In this document: positions 43,763-52,126 of the stretch, in pieces
Position numbering within the stretch: the stretch's first letter is position 1
Layout of the letters: the number at the start of each line of letters is the position of its first letter
Assembly: GCA_965228265.1 (NCBI GenBank)
Contig: OZ245804.1
Location: 2,418,001-2,482,000 of the forward strand
DNA length: 64,000 nt
Reading direction: 5' to 3'
Source: GCA-2732755 sp965228265
GTDB taxonomy: Bacteria; Planctomycetota; Phycisphaerae; Phycisphaerales; UBA1924
Made by a program: the position numbers and the translations under genes
The notes under the pieces: model-generated
The model's database searches: none
Seen by the model: only the letters and a program-made list of their open reading frames with translations
Told to the model about the DNA's origin: nothing

Positions 43763-45286
43763 TCACTCCGGCTCGCGGACGATGTGGGCCACCACACTCG
43801 AAGTCGAATGGGGCTTGCCGAAGGGCTCACCGCCGAGAATCACAATCTTCGTGCCCGGTTTCGCCCAGCCGATCGAGACAAGATCATGCTCAACCAGTTT
43901 CACGAACTCTGAAAACCCGCCCGGCGGATCCCGGCGAAGTGGGCTCACGCCGCCCAGGAGCGCCATGCGGCGTGTGAAACGCTCGTCGGACGAGTACGCC
44001 ACGATCGGGATGCGGAAATTGTTCTGACTCAGGAACCTGGCGCTGGTGCCCTGCTGTGACCACGCGACCACGAGCTCGGCGCCGAAGTCCGCCCCGATGT
44101 GCCAGGCGCCATGCGCGATCGCGGCAACGCGGGATTTCTGCTGGGCAAAGATCGGCGGCGGCGTAGCACGCTGCGGCAGATCAGCAAGGCGGTCCTCCGC
44201 GGCCCGGATGATGCGCGTCATCGTGTCGACGACAAGATCCGGGTGCTCGCCGACAGCGGTCTCACCCGACAGCATCACCGCATCCGCACCATCGAATACA
44301 GCGTTGGCGACGTCCGAAGCCTCCGCTCGCGTCGGGCTGGCCGAGGTGATCATTGTCTCGAGCATCTGGGTCGCGACGATGACGGCGGTGCCCGCGCATC
44401 GACAGGCCTCGATGATCTGTTTCTGAGCGACCGGCGTCTGCGCGATGTCCATCTCAACGCCGAGGTCGCCACGGGCCACCATCACGACGTCCGCGGCATC
44501 GGCGATCTCGCGGATATTCGCAACGGCCTGAGGCTTCTCGACCTTGGCGACGATCGGGATCCGCGAGCCGTTCTGTTCTGCGGTGCCCTTGTCAGTCGAG
44601 CAGATCCCCTCGAGCCGGCGACGCAAGTCCCGCACTTCGTCCGCCCGACGAACAAAGCTCATCGCGATGAAGTCGAGATCGTGCGCGACGGCCCACTGGC
44701 AGATTTCCCAATCGCGCTCGCCGACCGCGGGAGCCGTGAGATCACTCTCTGGAAGATTGATGCCCTTGCCGCTCGTGATGAGCCCGCCGACCGTAACCCG
44801 GCACTGGACACGACCGTTGCCTTCGGCTGTCACGATCATGCGCACGGCACCGTCGTTGAGCAGCACACGCTGACCGACGTGCACCTCGTTGGTCATCTGC
44901 GGGTAGGTCGTGGGAATGAACGCGACCGGGCGTCCCTCGACGGCTTCAATCTTGGCGAGATCGATCTCGTTGGTGAAAACGACCTCCTCCCCCACCTCGA
45001 GATGAAAGCCATCGCCCGGCACTTTGCCGCAGCGGATCTTGGGCCCCGGCAGATCGGCCATGACGGCGATGGGCCTGTCCATATCCCGTGCGACCTCGCG
45101 GACCGTTTTGAGGCGAGCGTTGTGTTCCTCGAATGAACCGTGCGAGAAGTTGAAACGGAAGACTCGAACGCCGAGCGTGATGAGCCGGCGCACCATCTCG
45201 GGCGAATCGGAGCTCGGCCCGATCGTGGCGACGATCCGCGCAATGGTCGGGAAACGGGTTTGCGTGCACTCCGAGTGTGGGGTCAT
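43763..45286 (-). CDS. pyk: Pyruvate kinase
   Basis: The 507-residue enzyme transfers phosphate from phosphoenolpyruvate to ADP. It has ARIVATIGPSSDSPEMVRRL, FRFNFSHGSFEEHNARL, DLPGPKIRCGK, the active-site IVAKVEKPQAV (catalytic Lys), VMVARGDLGVEMD with metal ligands, TQMLETMITSASPTRAE and DAVMLSGETAVGEHP. The C-terminal regulatory domain begins near VAAIAHGAWHIGADFG and includes the K/R-rich effector region in reduced form. The start at 45286 overlaps the stop of the solute-binding protein gene (ATGA); the longer frame is a shadow. Confidence 0.97.
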   Translation of the reverse strand: MTPHSECTQTRFPTIARIVATIGPSSDSPEMVRRLITLGVRVFRFNFSHGSFEEHNARLKTVREVARDMDRPIAVMADLPGPKIRCGKVPGDGFHLEVGEEVVFTNEIDLAKIEAVEGRPVAFIPTTYPQMTNEVHVGQRVLLNDGAVRMIVTAEGNGRVQCRVTVGGLITSGKGINLPESDLTAPAVGERDWEICQWAVAHDLDFIAMSFVRRADEVRDLRRRLEGICSTDKGTAEQNGSRIPIVAKVEKPQAVANIREIADAADVVMVARGDLGVEMDIAQTPVAQKQIIEACRCAGTAVIVATQMLETMITSASPTRAEASDVANAVFDGADAVMLSGETAVGEHPDLVVDTMTRIIRAAEDRLADLPQRATPPPIFAQQKSRVAAIAHGAWHIGADFGAELVVAWSQQGTSARFLSQNNFRIPIVAYSSDERFTRRMALLGGVSPLRRDPPGGFSEFVKLVEHDLVSIGWAKPGTKIVILGGEPFGKPHSTSSVVAHIVREPE

Positions 45287-46896
45287 CAAAGGTTTCCCGC
45301 CGTGCTGAGTGCCCTGGTCCGTCCGAGGCGAACGACCTCGCCGTAGTTCTTTCGGAAGAAATCGACGTAGCGAATCTGCGACTTGACCGCCCATTCTGGA
45401 TGCTTCGGGTCTCGCCACGAGTTGCGGATCGCCCGGTAGTTCTCGGGCGTGAATGGGAGCACTTCGCCCGCCTGCCCCGCCTCATCGGGTGGCATCTGGT
45501 GCTCGGGCAGGGCGTAGAAAAGCCGCTCCATCTCAGCGAGCACTTCGGGCGGGAATGAATCGTCTGCGCGTGCCTGAATGAGTGCCTGCCACGCGGCCTT
45601 GATCTCGTCGGCGGTGTCGATCCCGAACGCGCCCATCATCGGCCCGATCGAGCTGCGCCACGGCGAGGGCTTGTCCGTGCCCGCGAGAAGGAAAGGGTTC
45701 ACCTTGTCCATGAGTCGTGGCATGTGCCTCTCGTACATCACACGCCTGGCGGGCATGCGCCTCAGTGCGTACACCGACGGCCCGAGCAGCACGCCCTCTT
45801 CGTCGTACGCCCGCTCGTCCTCACTCAATTCGGCGTTCGGGCGGAAGTTCCAGATCGACTGCCCCTGCTCGGTCAGCAGGTACTCCACGAACCGCTTGGC
45901 GAGTTCCGGCTCAGGCCCGCCGCGGAGGATCGAAACCGGGTCCGGGTCGATGTACACGCTGCCTGCAGGGTCCGCGTAGCCCACCCGTCCCTCGCTCGGC
46001 TTGAGACCGGGCGCCAGCGCGGACTGCGCCTGAGCCTTGCCGTAGAAATCAATCGCAAGCCCCGCGGCCGCTTCGCCCGAAGAGACGTCGATCGGCGGCT
46101 TGCCCGACGAGCCGCTGAAGTATCGCGCGTTGGCGGACAATCCGCGCAAGAGCTTCCATCCCTCTTGCCAACCCTCCTTGGCGAGGATGTAGTCGAGCGT
46201 TGTCGTGATCGAGCCGGACTGTCGCGGGTCGGCCAGCGCCAGTCGCCCGAACAGCTTCGCGTCGGTCAGATCGTGAAAGCTCTGGGGCGGGCTCAGTCCA
46301 AGATCGGCGTACTCATTGCGGTTGTACACGATGCCGAAGCTCGAGAGAGCCGTCGCGATCCAGTGCTGGTCTTTCTCATACAAAGGCTGTGAACCCACCG
46401 CGTTCGGACCGAAGACTTCCTTGAGCCACTCGGATTCGAAGCCGGCGGGGATGGACATCGGAAGTGTGACCGACTCCGTCGAACCGTCCTCGGTGTCGCG
46501 TTTGACGCTGAGCGCGGTCATGAGGCGTCCGTGGTCGTACGAGCCACCGCCGAACATCACATCGATCGGGATCGTCCCGGGACCGGCTTCGAATGTCGTG
46601 TGGTCGATCTTGCCGGCGTCCCAAGCGGCCGCGTACTGCGCCGAGAGCTGCTTGATGATCTCACTCGTCCCGCCCGGGGCGAGATACTGAACCCGCACTG
46701 GTTCGCCGTACTTCGCCTCGTGCCAGCGTCTGAATCCGGCATCAAACTCCTCGCGAAGCTGAGCCAGGTGAGGCGTGATCACAATGAGCTGGCGCACCTC
46801 GCCTACATCGGGCTGTTTGTCCGCCGGACGCAGGACCAGCGGAACAGCTACGAGGCTCACGAAGACGACCGCGAAGAGGATGCGTGCAATAGGCAT
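45286..46896 (-). CDS. ABC transporter solute-binding protein (family 1 type)
   Basis: The 536-residue periplasmic protein has a signal (MPIARILFAVVFVSLVAVPL) and a class II solute-binding fold similar to iron/2-aminoethylphosphonate-binding proteins: APGGTSEIIKQLSAQY, SSFGIVYNRNEYADLG, ADPRQSGSITTTLDYIL, and GYADPAGSVYIDPDPVSILR. No permease or ATPase gene is adjacent. The stop overlaps the pyruvate kinase start, an unexpected coupling. TAGACT ends seven bases before the ATG. Confidence 0.88.
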   Translation of the reverse strand: MPIARILFAVVFVSLVAVPLVLRPADKQPDVGEVRQLIVITPHLAQLREEFDAGFRRWHEAKYGEPVRVQYLAPGGTSEIIKQLSAQYAAAWDAGKIDHTTFEAGPGTIPIDVMFGGGSYDHGRLMTALSVKRDTEDGSTESVTLPMSIPAGFESEWLKEVFGPNAVGSQPLYEKDQHWIATALSSFGIVYNRNEYADLGLSPPQSFHDLTDAKLFGRLALADPRQSGSITTTLDYILAKEGWQEGWKLLRGLSANARYFSGSSGKPPIDVSSGEAAAGLAIDFYGKAQAQSALAPGLKPSEGRVGYADPAGSVYIDPDPVSILRGGPEPELAKRFVEYLLTEQGQSIWNFRPNAELSEDERAYDEEGVLLGPSVYALRRMPARRVMYERHMPRLMDKVNPFLLAGTDKPSPWRSSIGPMMGAFGIDTADEIKAAWQALIQARADDSFPPEVLAEMERLFYALPEHQMPPDEAGQAGEVLPFTPENYRAIRNSWRDPKHPEWAVKSQIRYVDFFRKNYGEVVRLGRTRALSTAGNL

Positions 46897-46903
46897 GGGC
46901 AGA

Positions 46904-46909
46904 AGTCTA
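46904..46909 (-). promoter_or_regulatory. Candidate -10 hexamer of the solute-binding protein operon
   Basis: TAGACT on the minus strand ends seven bases before the ATG at 46896; no ribosome site is seen. Confidence 0.45.
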
Positions 46910-46954
46910 TCGTCCTGAGAGCCCCGTCACGATTGATACCGCAGGAGATCCGTC

Positions 46955-47656
46955 ATGCCCGACCAACCCGTCAGCATCATCACCGGCGCCGGCTCGGGAA
47001 TCGGACTCGCGGCCGCCCGGCAGCTTTCGGAGATGGGCCACCATGTCGTGCTCGTCGGCAGGCGTGAAGCGGTGCTCAATGAAGCCGCCGCCGCTCTTCC
47101 CGGTCCGTCCACAGCCATGCCCACCGACATCGGTGACCTCTTGGCGGCAAGAGGCCTGATCGATCGCGTCAAGGCCGACCTCGGGCGGATCGACGCACTC
47201 ATCCTCAACGCCGGCTGGGCCGAACTTCACAGCATCGGGGAATCTACTGACAAGATCCTCGACACCGCGTACCGCATCAATGCCCTCGGCCCGGCAGCGA
47301 TGATCTCTCAGGCCTGGCCCGTCTTCTCCGAGCAGAAATCGGGCTGCATTGTCTGCACGTCGTCAATGGCTACCCAGGACCCGTTTCCCGGCTTCTTTGC
47401 GTACGCCTCATCCAAAGCCGCTGTGAACCTTCTTGTTGCCAGCTGCGCCAAGGAAGGGGCATCGCTCGGCATCCGGGCGTTTGCCGTGGCCCCCGGAGCC
47501 GTTGAGACGCCCCTGCTGCGTTCGATGTTCGACGAGGGCTCGCTCCCCTCGGCCGCGTGTCTCACGCCTGAGAAGGTCGCCTCGATGATCACTGGTTGTG
47601 TTCGTGGCGAACACGACGCCGAGAACGGGCGTGTCATCTGGATGCCGAACTCTTAA
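46955..47656 (+). CDS. Short-chain dehydrogenase/reductase
   Basis: The 233-residue classical SDR has the cofactor loop TGAGSGIGLAAARQL, LNAGWAEL (NNAG variant), catalytic Ser in CTSSMATQDPFPG and YASSKAAV with the Tyr-x3-Lys. The VVLVGRRE segment after strand two suggests NADP(H). Substrate unknown; such small enzymes reduce diverse carbonyls. GGAG lies seven bases before the ATG at 46955. The gene is divergent from the solute-binding protein. Confidence 0.9.
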   Translation: MPDQPVSIITGAGSGIGLAAARQLSEMGHHVVLVGRREAVLNEAAAALPGPSTAMPTDIGDLLAARGLIDRVKADLGRIDALILNAGWAELHSIGESTDKILDTAYRINALGPAAMISQAWPVFSEQKSGCIVCTSSMATQDPFPGFFAYASSKAAVNLLVASCAKEGASLGIRAFAVAPGAVETPLLRSMFDEGSLPSAACLTPEKVASMITGCVRGEHDAENGRVIWMPNS

Positions 47657-47690
47657 TACGGATCAAGCCTGCGCCCGGCCGGGGGGCTTC

Positions 47691-48272
47691 TTACTCACCA
47701 CCCTGGCGTGCACTGCGAAACCACTGCCGATGCCATCGAGACATCTCTTCGGGAGTCGCGTCGAGAACCATCGGCCAAGCCGCTCCGCATTCCGGGCACC
47801 GTTCCGGCCCAGCGCGATGGTCAGCATCCAGCTCGACACCATCCGGGCAACCGGACAGGTCGTAGTCGCATTCCGGGCATCTCTGACCGAACCTGCTGCG
47901 TTGTGCCGGAAGATTGTCGATGCTCGATCGGATGGACGCTTTCTTCTTTCGGTACCCACCCACGACGAGAAGGGCCAGCATCACTACGACAACGGGCAGC
48001 CCGATGAGAACCGCGATCGTGCCAAACACGCCGGCAGCCGCAAAGCCGAAGAGGCCCAGCAGAATGCCAACCCCGAGCAGGAGATCGGAGAACAACAGCC
48101 CGACCAGCGTGGCCGAGCCGATCACCTGCTCGTCGTTCTTCTCAACGTCGGCTTCATCGAAGCCGCGCCAGTACGCCAGTCGATCTTGAAGAGCAGACTG
48201 GGCGCGATGAGACTCGCCCGTTCGGACCGCCCCATCGAATGGGCCGGTCCGCGGGTCACGCTCGCGTCTCAC
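47691..48272 (-). CDS. Two-helix membrane protein with zinc ribbon
   Basis: The 193-residue product has an N-terminal charged region, two adjacent helices (ATLVGLLFSDLLLGVGILLG and VFGTIAVLIGLPVVVVMLAL) and a C-terminal ribbon CPECDYDLSGCP...CPECGAAWP. This YDLSG ribbon is characteristic of planctomycete membrane proteins of unknown role. GTG at 48272 overlaps the aspS stop (GTGA), so it is the downstream partner of aspS in the transcript. Confidence 0.75.
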   Translation of the reverse strand: MRRERDPRTGPFDGAVRTGESHRAQSALQDRLAYWRGFDEADVEKNDEQVIGSATLVGLLFSDLLLGVGILLGLFGFAAAGVFGTIAVLIGLPVVVVMLALLVVGGYRKKKASIRSSIDNLPAQRSRFGQRCPECDYDLSGCPDGVELDADHRAGPERCPECGAAWPMVLDATPEEMSRWHRQWFRSARQGGE

Positions 48273-50074
48273 TTCTGCTCCGGCTCAACTTCCCGCACGT
48301 ACAACTCTTTGAGCTGATCCTGACTGACCTTGCTCGGAGCTTCGGTCATGAGGTCCGCGCCGATCTGGGTCTTGGGGAAGGCGATGACGTCGCGGATGTT
48401 GTCGGTGCCGGTCAGGTGCATGACGAGGCGGTCGAGCCCGAACGCGATGCCGCCGTGGGGCGGCGCGCCGAGCTGGAGCGCGTCGAGGAGGAAGCTGAAC
48501 TTCTCCTTGGCTTCCTCGGCCGAGAGCCCGAGCAGCTCGAAGACCTTCGACTGTACCTTCTGGCTGTGGATACGGATCGAGCCGCCGCCGATCTCGGAGC
48601 CGTTGCAGATGATGTCGTACCCGGCGCTGACGATGCCCTCGATCGTGTCGATGTCCTTCGGGTCGGCGTTCAGGAACGCCTCGATCTGCCCGGGCTCTGG
48701 CGCGGTGAACGGGTGGTGCATCGCGTAGAACCGGCCGCTCTCTTCGTCGTACTCGAACATCGGGAAATCGACGACCCAGAGGAAGTCCCACTTGCTCTCG
48801 TCGATCAGGTCGAGGTCACGCGCGACCTTCAGACGCAGCTCACCCAGCGCCTTGAGACACGTCGAGCGACCATCGGCGCCGAAGAGCACCGTGTCTCCGG
48901 GCTGAGCCCCGATGCGCTCGGCGATCTCGGGCCACACGCTCTCGATGAACCTTGCGATGCCCGTCTCGGGTTTGCCCTCGGCGTTCACCTTGACGACCGG
49001 GACACCGCCGGCGCCGAATTGCTTGACGAACTCCGTATACCCGTCGGTCAGCTTGCGGGTCAGCTTCTCTGCGCCGCCCGGCACACGGATCGCCTTGACG
49101 CAGCCCTGACGCTTCTCGAGCGCACCAGTGAAGACCTTGAAGTCCGTCTTGACCACGATGTCCGAGATGTCCACAAGCTCAAGCCCGAAACGCCTGTCCG
49201 GGCGGTCGATGCCGTAACGGTCCATCGCTTCGCGGTAGGTCATGCGCTCGAGCGTGGGCACTTCGATGCCCATGACCTCCTGGAAGACGCGGCGGACCAT
49301 GCCCTCCATCGTCTGCATGACGTCTTCACGCTCGACGAAGCTCATCTCGCAGTCGATCTGGGTGAACTCCGCCTGGCGGTCCGCACGGGGATCCTCGTCG
49401 CGGAAGCATCGGCAGATCTGGAGGTACTTGTCGCACCCCGAGACCATCAGCAGCTGCTTGAAGAGCTGGGGCGACTGCGGCAGCGCGTACCACTCGCCCG
49501 GCTGATGCCTGCTCGGCACAATGAAGTCACGCGCGCCCTCGGGCGTCGATTTGCACAGGATCGGCGTCTCGATCTCGAGGAAGCCCTGCTCGTCGAAGTA
49601 GTCGCGGACGACCTTCGTCACGCGGTGACGCGCCTTGAGAATCCGCTGCATCGCCGGGCGACGCAGATCGATGTACCGGTTCTTGAGCCGGACTTCCTCG
49701 CGCGGGAGATCCCCCTTGTCGTCGTGCGGGAGAAAGGGCGGCGTGCGGGATTCGCTCAGGACCTCGAGCTCCTCCACCACGACCTCGACCTCGCCCGTCG
49801 CGAGCTTCGGGTTGGCCCCGCCTTCGCGGACGCGGACCTTGCCCCGGACAGCGACCACGAACTCATTGCGGAGCTTGTCCGCCTCCTTGAGCAGCTCTGG
49901 AGAGGCGTCCTCGGTGTCAAACACGAGCTGCGTCAGCCCCTCGCGGTCGCGGAGATCGACGAATATCAGCCCCGTGCCGTGGTCGCGGTAGGCGTTGACC
50001 CAGCCCGACAGGGTGACGGTTTGGCCGACTTCGGCGGTGGTGATCTGGTTGCAGTGATGGGTACGTTTGAGCAT
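48269..50074 (-). CDS. aspS: Aspartyl-tRNA synthetase
   Basis: The 601-residue class II synthetase has an N-terminal OB-fold anticodon domain (VTLSGWVNAYRDHGTGLIFV), motif 2 FRDEDPRADRQAEFTQID, the bacterial GAD insertion between about residues 300 and 420, and motif 3 GIAFGLDRLVMHLTG. Length matches the bacterial form. The start is supported by GGAGAGA upstream; TAGACT about 40 bases before the ATG may be the -10, so this transcript has an ordinary leader. Whether it is discriminating (Asp only) or also charges tRNA-Asn is not decidable here. Confidence 0.97.
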   Translation of the reverse strand: MLKRTHHCNQITTAEVGQTVTLSGWVNAYRDHGTGLIFVDLRDREGLTQLVFDTEDASPELLKEADKLRNEFVVAVRGKVRVREGGANPKLATGEVEVVVEELEVLSESRTPPFLPHDDKGDLPREEVRLKNRYIDLRRPAMQRILKARHRVTKVVRDYFDEQGFLEIETPILCKSTPEGARDFIVPSRHQPGEWYALPQSPQLFKQLLMVSGCDKYLQICRCFRDEDPRADRQAEFTQIDCEMSFVEREDVMQTMEGMVRRVFQEVMGIEVPTLERMTYREAMDRYGIDRPDRRFGLELVDISDIVVKTDFKVFTGALEKRQGCVKAIRVPGGAEKLTRKLTDGYTEFVKQFGAGGVPVVKVNAEGKPETGIARFIESVWPEIAERIGAQPGDTVLFGADGRSTCLKALGELRLKVARDLDLIDESKWDFLWVVDFPMFEYDEESGRFYAMHHPFTAPEPGQIEAFLNADPKDIDTIEGIVSAGYDIICNGSEIGGGSIRIHSQKVQSKVFELLGLSAEEAKEKFSFLLDALQLGAPPHGGIAFGLDRLVMHLTGTDNIRDVIAFPKTQIGADLMTEAPSKVSQDQLKELYVREVEPEQK

Positions 50075-50535
50075 CTGTCTCTCCGGGACCTGTCAATTCG
50101 GCGATTCCGCGCGGCCAGTCTAGCGCGGACGAACGCCCCTTATGCCCAACGGCGGGCGTGTATACCGGAATCGGACCGTGAGCAGCACGGGCCCCACCGC
50201 CAGCCTGAGCCTGCGGCGGGTTCTCGGGCGACGCAGCAGCCTTGCGACCTCGCGCTCTCTCGGTGTGGCGAGCCTGGTGGTGTGCTCCAGCGTGGTGCCG
50301 GGCCAGCTTCTCAGTTCATTGTGTTCCACGTGAAACCTCAATTCCAGCCGGCGTGCGCGCACCGGCGGCGCTCGGGCGTGGCCCGATGAATCAGAACGTT
50401 CAGAAACAGTGATCACGATCCGACAGATCGATCAGACGCAACGCGTGCGCGCGATCAGACCACGGATAGTGGACGGATAGGTGTTGCTATTTCGGGAATA
50501 TCTCTACGGGAGAGTTTGGAAGCGGCCCGCTGGTG
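50075..50535. other. Gene-poor region containing a parS-like site
   Basis: These 461 bp between aspS and a small ORF hold short frames of unlikely composition but no recognisable gene. They contain the parS-like palindrome at 50322-50337, the GC-rich palindrome GTGCGCGCAC near 50354-50363 and a repeat of GGATAG on the minus or plus strand around 50463-50480. No DnaA-box cluster was seen. Confidence 0.5.
50322..50337. other. parS-like ParB-binding site
   Basis: TGTTCCACGTGAAACC matches the chromosomal parS sequence TGTTCCACGTGAAACA at 15 of 16 positions, including the full central GTTCCACGTGAAAC. ParB/Spo0J would load here for chromosome segregation. The parAB genes are not in the window. Confidence 0.8.
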
Positions 50536-50637
50536 TCAGCAGTGATACATCAGGAAGGTGTATCGACCAGGCTGACCGGGCTTGGTATCCCGCTGGAGAT
50601 CCGAGACAACAACGTTGTTGTTCGTTGTGTTGATCAT
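50536..50637 (-). CDS. Putative 33-residue peptide
   Basis: The ORF MINTTNNNVVVSDLQRDTKP... ends in FLMYHC. AAAGGAG lies six bases before its ATG, and a near-consensus promoter lies 87 bases upstream on the same strand. Codons 6-11 contain a perfect 16-bp palindrome (ACAACAACGTTGTTGT, 50606-50621), so the transcript could fold at the start of the ORF. No helix or signal sequence is present. The peptide has a free Cys at the end and a polar body; the function is unknown. It could be a leader peptide or a precursor, or the transcript could act as RNA. Confidence 0.5.
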   Translation of the reverse strand: MINTTNNNVVVSDLQRDTKPGQPGRYTFLMYHC

Positions 50638-50723
50638 CGTGAGCTCCTTTCGCTCGCGGCTTTTGGCCGCAATTCGCGGGATAACGGCGTTTTCTCCGGG
50701 AACATCCCGGCCACCGAGGGGCG

Positions 50724-50751
50724 AGTATACAGAAACACCATCGGACGTCAA
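50724..50751 (-). promoter_or_regulatory. Near-consensus promoter for the small ORF
   Basis: On the minus strand TTGACG (50746-50751) is followed after 16 bases by TATACT (50724-50729). Transcription would start near 50717, giving a leader of about 80 bases before the small ORF. Confidence 0.7.
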
Positions 50752-50823
50752 GCCCGATGGTGTTCAAGAAGTCTCAAGTTTCGGCAAAGAAACCGATTCG
50801 CAATTGCGTACTGAATCGCGGGT

Positions 50824-52023
50824 TTAGACGGCTTCGACGACCATCGCGACGGAGTTGCCGCCGCCCAGGCAGAGGCCCGCCAGGCCCCGCTTGGCGCCGG
50901 TGCGCCGCATCTGGTGGATGAGCGTTGTCAGAATTCTGGTGCCCGAAGCGCCGATCGGGTGACCGAGCGCGACGCCGCCGCCGCAGATGTTGAGCTTGTC
51001 CTCAGGGACGCCCAGCTCCTTGATGTTGCACAGCACCTGAGCCGCGAAGGCCTCGTTGATCTCGAAGAGGTCGATATCCGAGAGCTGGAGCCCGGCCTTC
51101 TCGACGGCCTGCTGCACGCCCGTGATCGGAGCCGCGAAAATGTCCTTGGGCGCCACGCCGCTGGTGGCGTAGCTGACGATTTTGACGAGAGGGGTCAGGC
51201 CAAGCGACTCGGCCTTGGTGTGGCTCATGACGACGGTGGCAGCGGCCCCGTCAGAGATCTGGCTCGCGTTGCCCGCGGTGACCGTGCCATCCTTCTCGAA
51301 GACGGGCCTGAGACCAGCAAGGGCCTCTGCGGTCGAGTCGGCCCGGATGCCCTCGTCGGCCTGCACGCCGCCATCGGGGCCGGGCTTCTTGCGGTTGCCG
51401 AGCTGCTCACCGGTCAGGGTGACCATCTCGTCCTTGAACCAGCCCTCGGCGGTCGCCTTGGCGGCACGGACGTGGCTCTGGGCACTGAAGCGGTCCTGCT
51501 CCTCGCGGGAAATGTCGTACTTCTTGGCGATATGGTCGGCGGCGTTGCCCATTGCCCAGCACTCGAAAGCACAACGGAGACCGTCGTACTGCATGTGGTC
51601 TTCCATGGTCGCGGGACCGAACTTGACGCCCTGACGCATGCTGACGAAATGCGGGGCGAGGGTCATGTTCTCGAGCCCGCCGGCGACGACGGCTTCATTG
51701 TCGCCCGCCTTGATCGACTGGGCCGCGAGCATGACAGCTTCGAGGCCCGAGCCGCAGACCTTGTTAATGGTCTTGGCGCTGAGTGTGTCGGGGAGCCCGG
51801 CACCCAATCCAGCCTGGCGGGCGGGGTTCTGGCCCAGCCCGGCCTGGAGCACACAGCCCATGATGCACTCGTCGATGTGGTCCTTAGCTGCAGGAACCTC
51901 GGCGAGAGCGGCTTCGATCGCGAAGCTGCCCAGCTTGGTCGAGGGTGTCCGGCTGAACCCGCCGAGGAATCGGCCGATGGGGGTGCGTTTGGCGGCGACG
52001 ATGACGGGCTGAGCTGCGGTCAC
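50824..52023 (-). CDS. Acetyl-CoA acetyltransferase (thiolase)
   Basis: The 399-residue thiolase has the acyl-enzyme loop INKVCGSGLEAVMLAAQSI with the nucleophilic Cys near residue 89, NEAFAAQ, GGGVALGHPIGASGTRI with the His, and GLCLGGGNSVA with the second Cys. It catalyses acetoacetyl-CoA formation or cleavage; a broader chain-length range is possible. GTG at 52023 has GGAGAG at a suitable distance; TAGAAT at 52069-52074 may be the -10. It neighbours propionate-catabolism genes, consistent with short-chain acyl-CoA metabolism. Confidence 0.95.
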   Translation of the reverse strand: MTAAQPVIVAAKRTPIGRFLGGFSRTPSTKLGSFAIEAALAEVPAAKDHIDECIMGCVLQAGLGQNPARQAGLGAGLPDTLSAKTINKVCGSGLEAVMLAAQSIKAGDNEAVVAGGLENMTLAPHFVSMRQGVKFGPATMEDHMQYDGLRCAFECWAMGNAADHIAKKYDISREEQDRFSAQSHVRAAKATAEGWFKDEMVTLTGEQLGNRKKPGPDGGVQADEGIRADSTAEALAGLRPVFEKDGTVTAGNASQISDGAAATVVMSHTKAESLGLTPLVKIVSYATSGVAPKDIFAAPITGVQQAVEKAGLQLSDIDLFEINEAFAAQVLCNIKELGVPEDKLNICGGGVALGHPIGASGTRILTTLIHQMRRTGAKRGLAGLCLGGGNSVAMVVEAV

Positions 52024-52126
52024 TGGGTCTCTCCTGGATTCAATGGCGTTGTGCCGGTCTGCGGACCGATTCTAGGCCTGTATACATGACTCGCTTCTCT
52101 GATGTTTGATTCCAATGGAGCCCGAC

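Noticed and set aside
48565..48580. DnaA-box-like TGTGGATAC
   Set aside because: Single imperfect copy inside the aspS coding region with no cluster nearby.
50142..50333. Plus-strand frame of 63 codons between aspS and the parS-like site
   Set aside because: No ribosome site or promoter, Ser/Arg-rich low-quality composition, and it overlaps the parS-like palindrome.
48239..50389. 716-codon plus-strand frame opposite aspS
   Set aside because: Shadow of aspS; Leu/Asp/Arg/Val-rich translation without domains.
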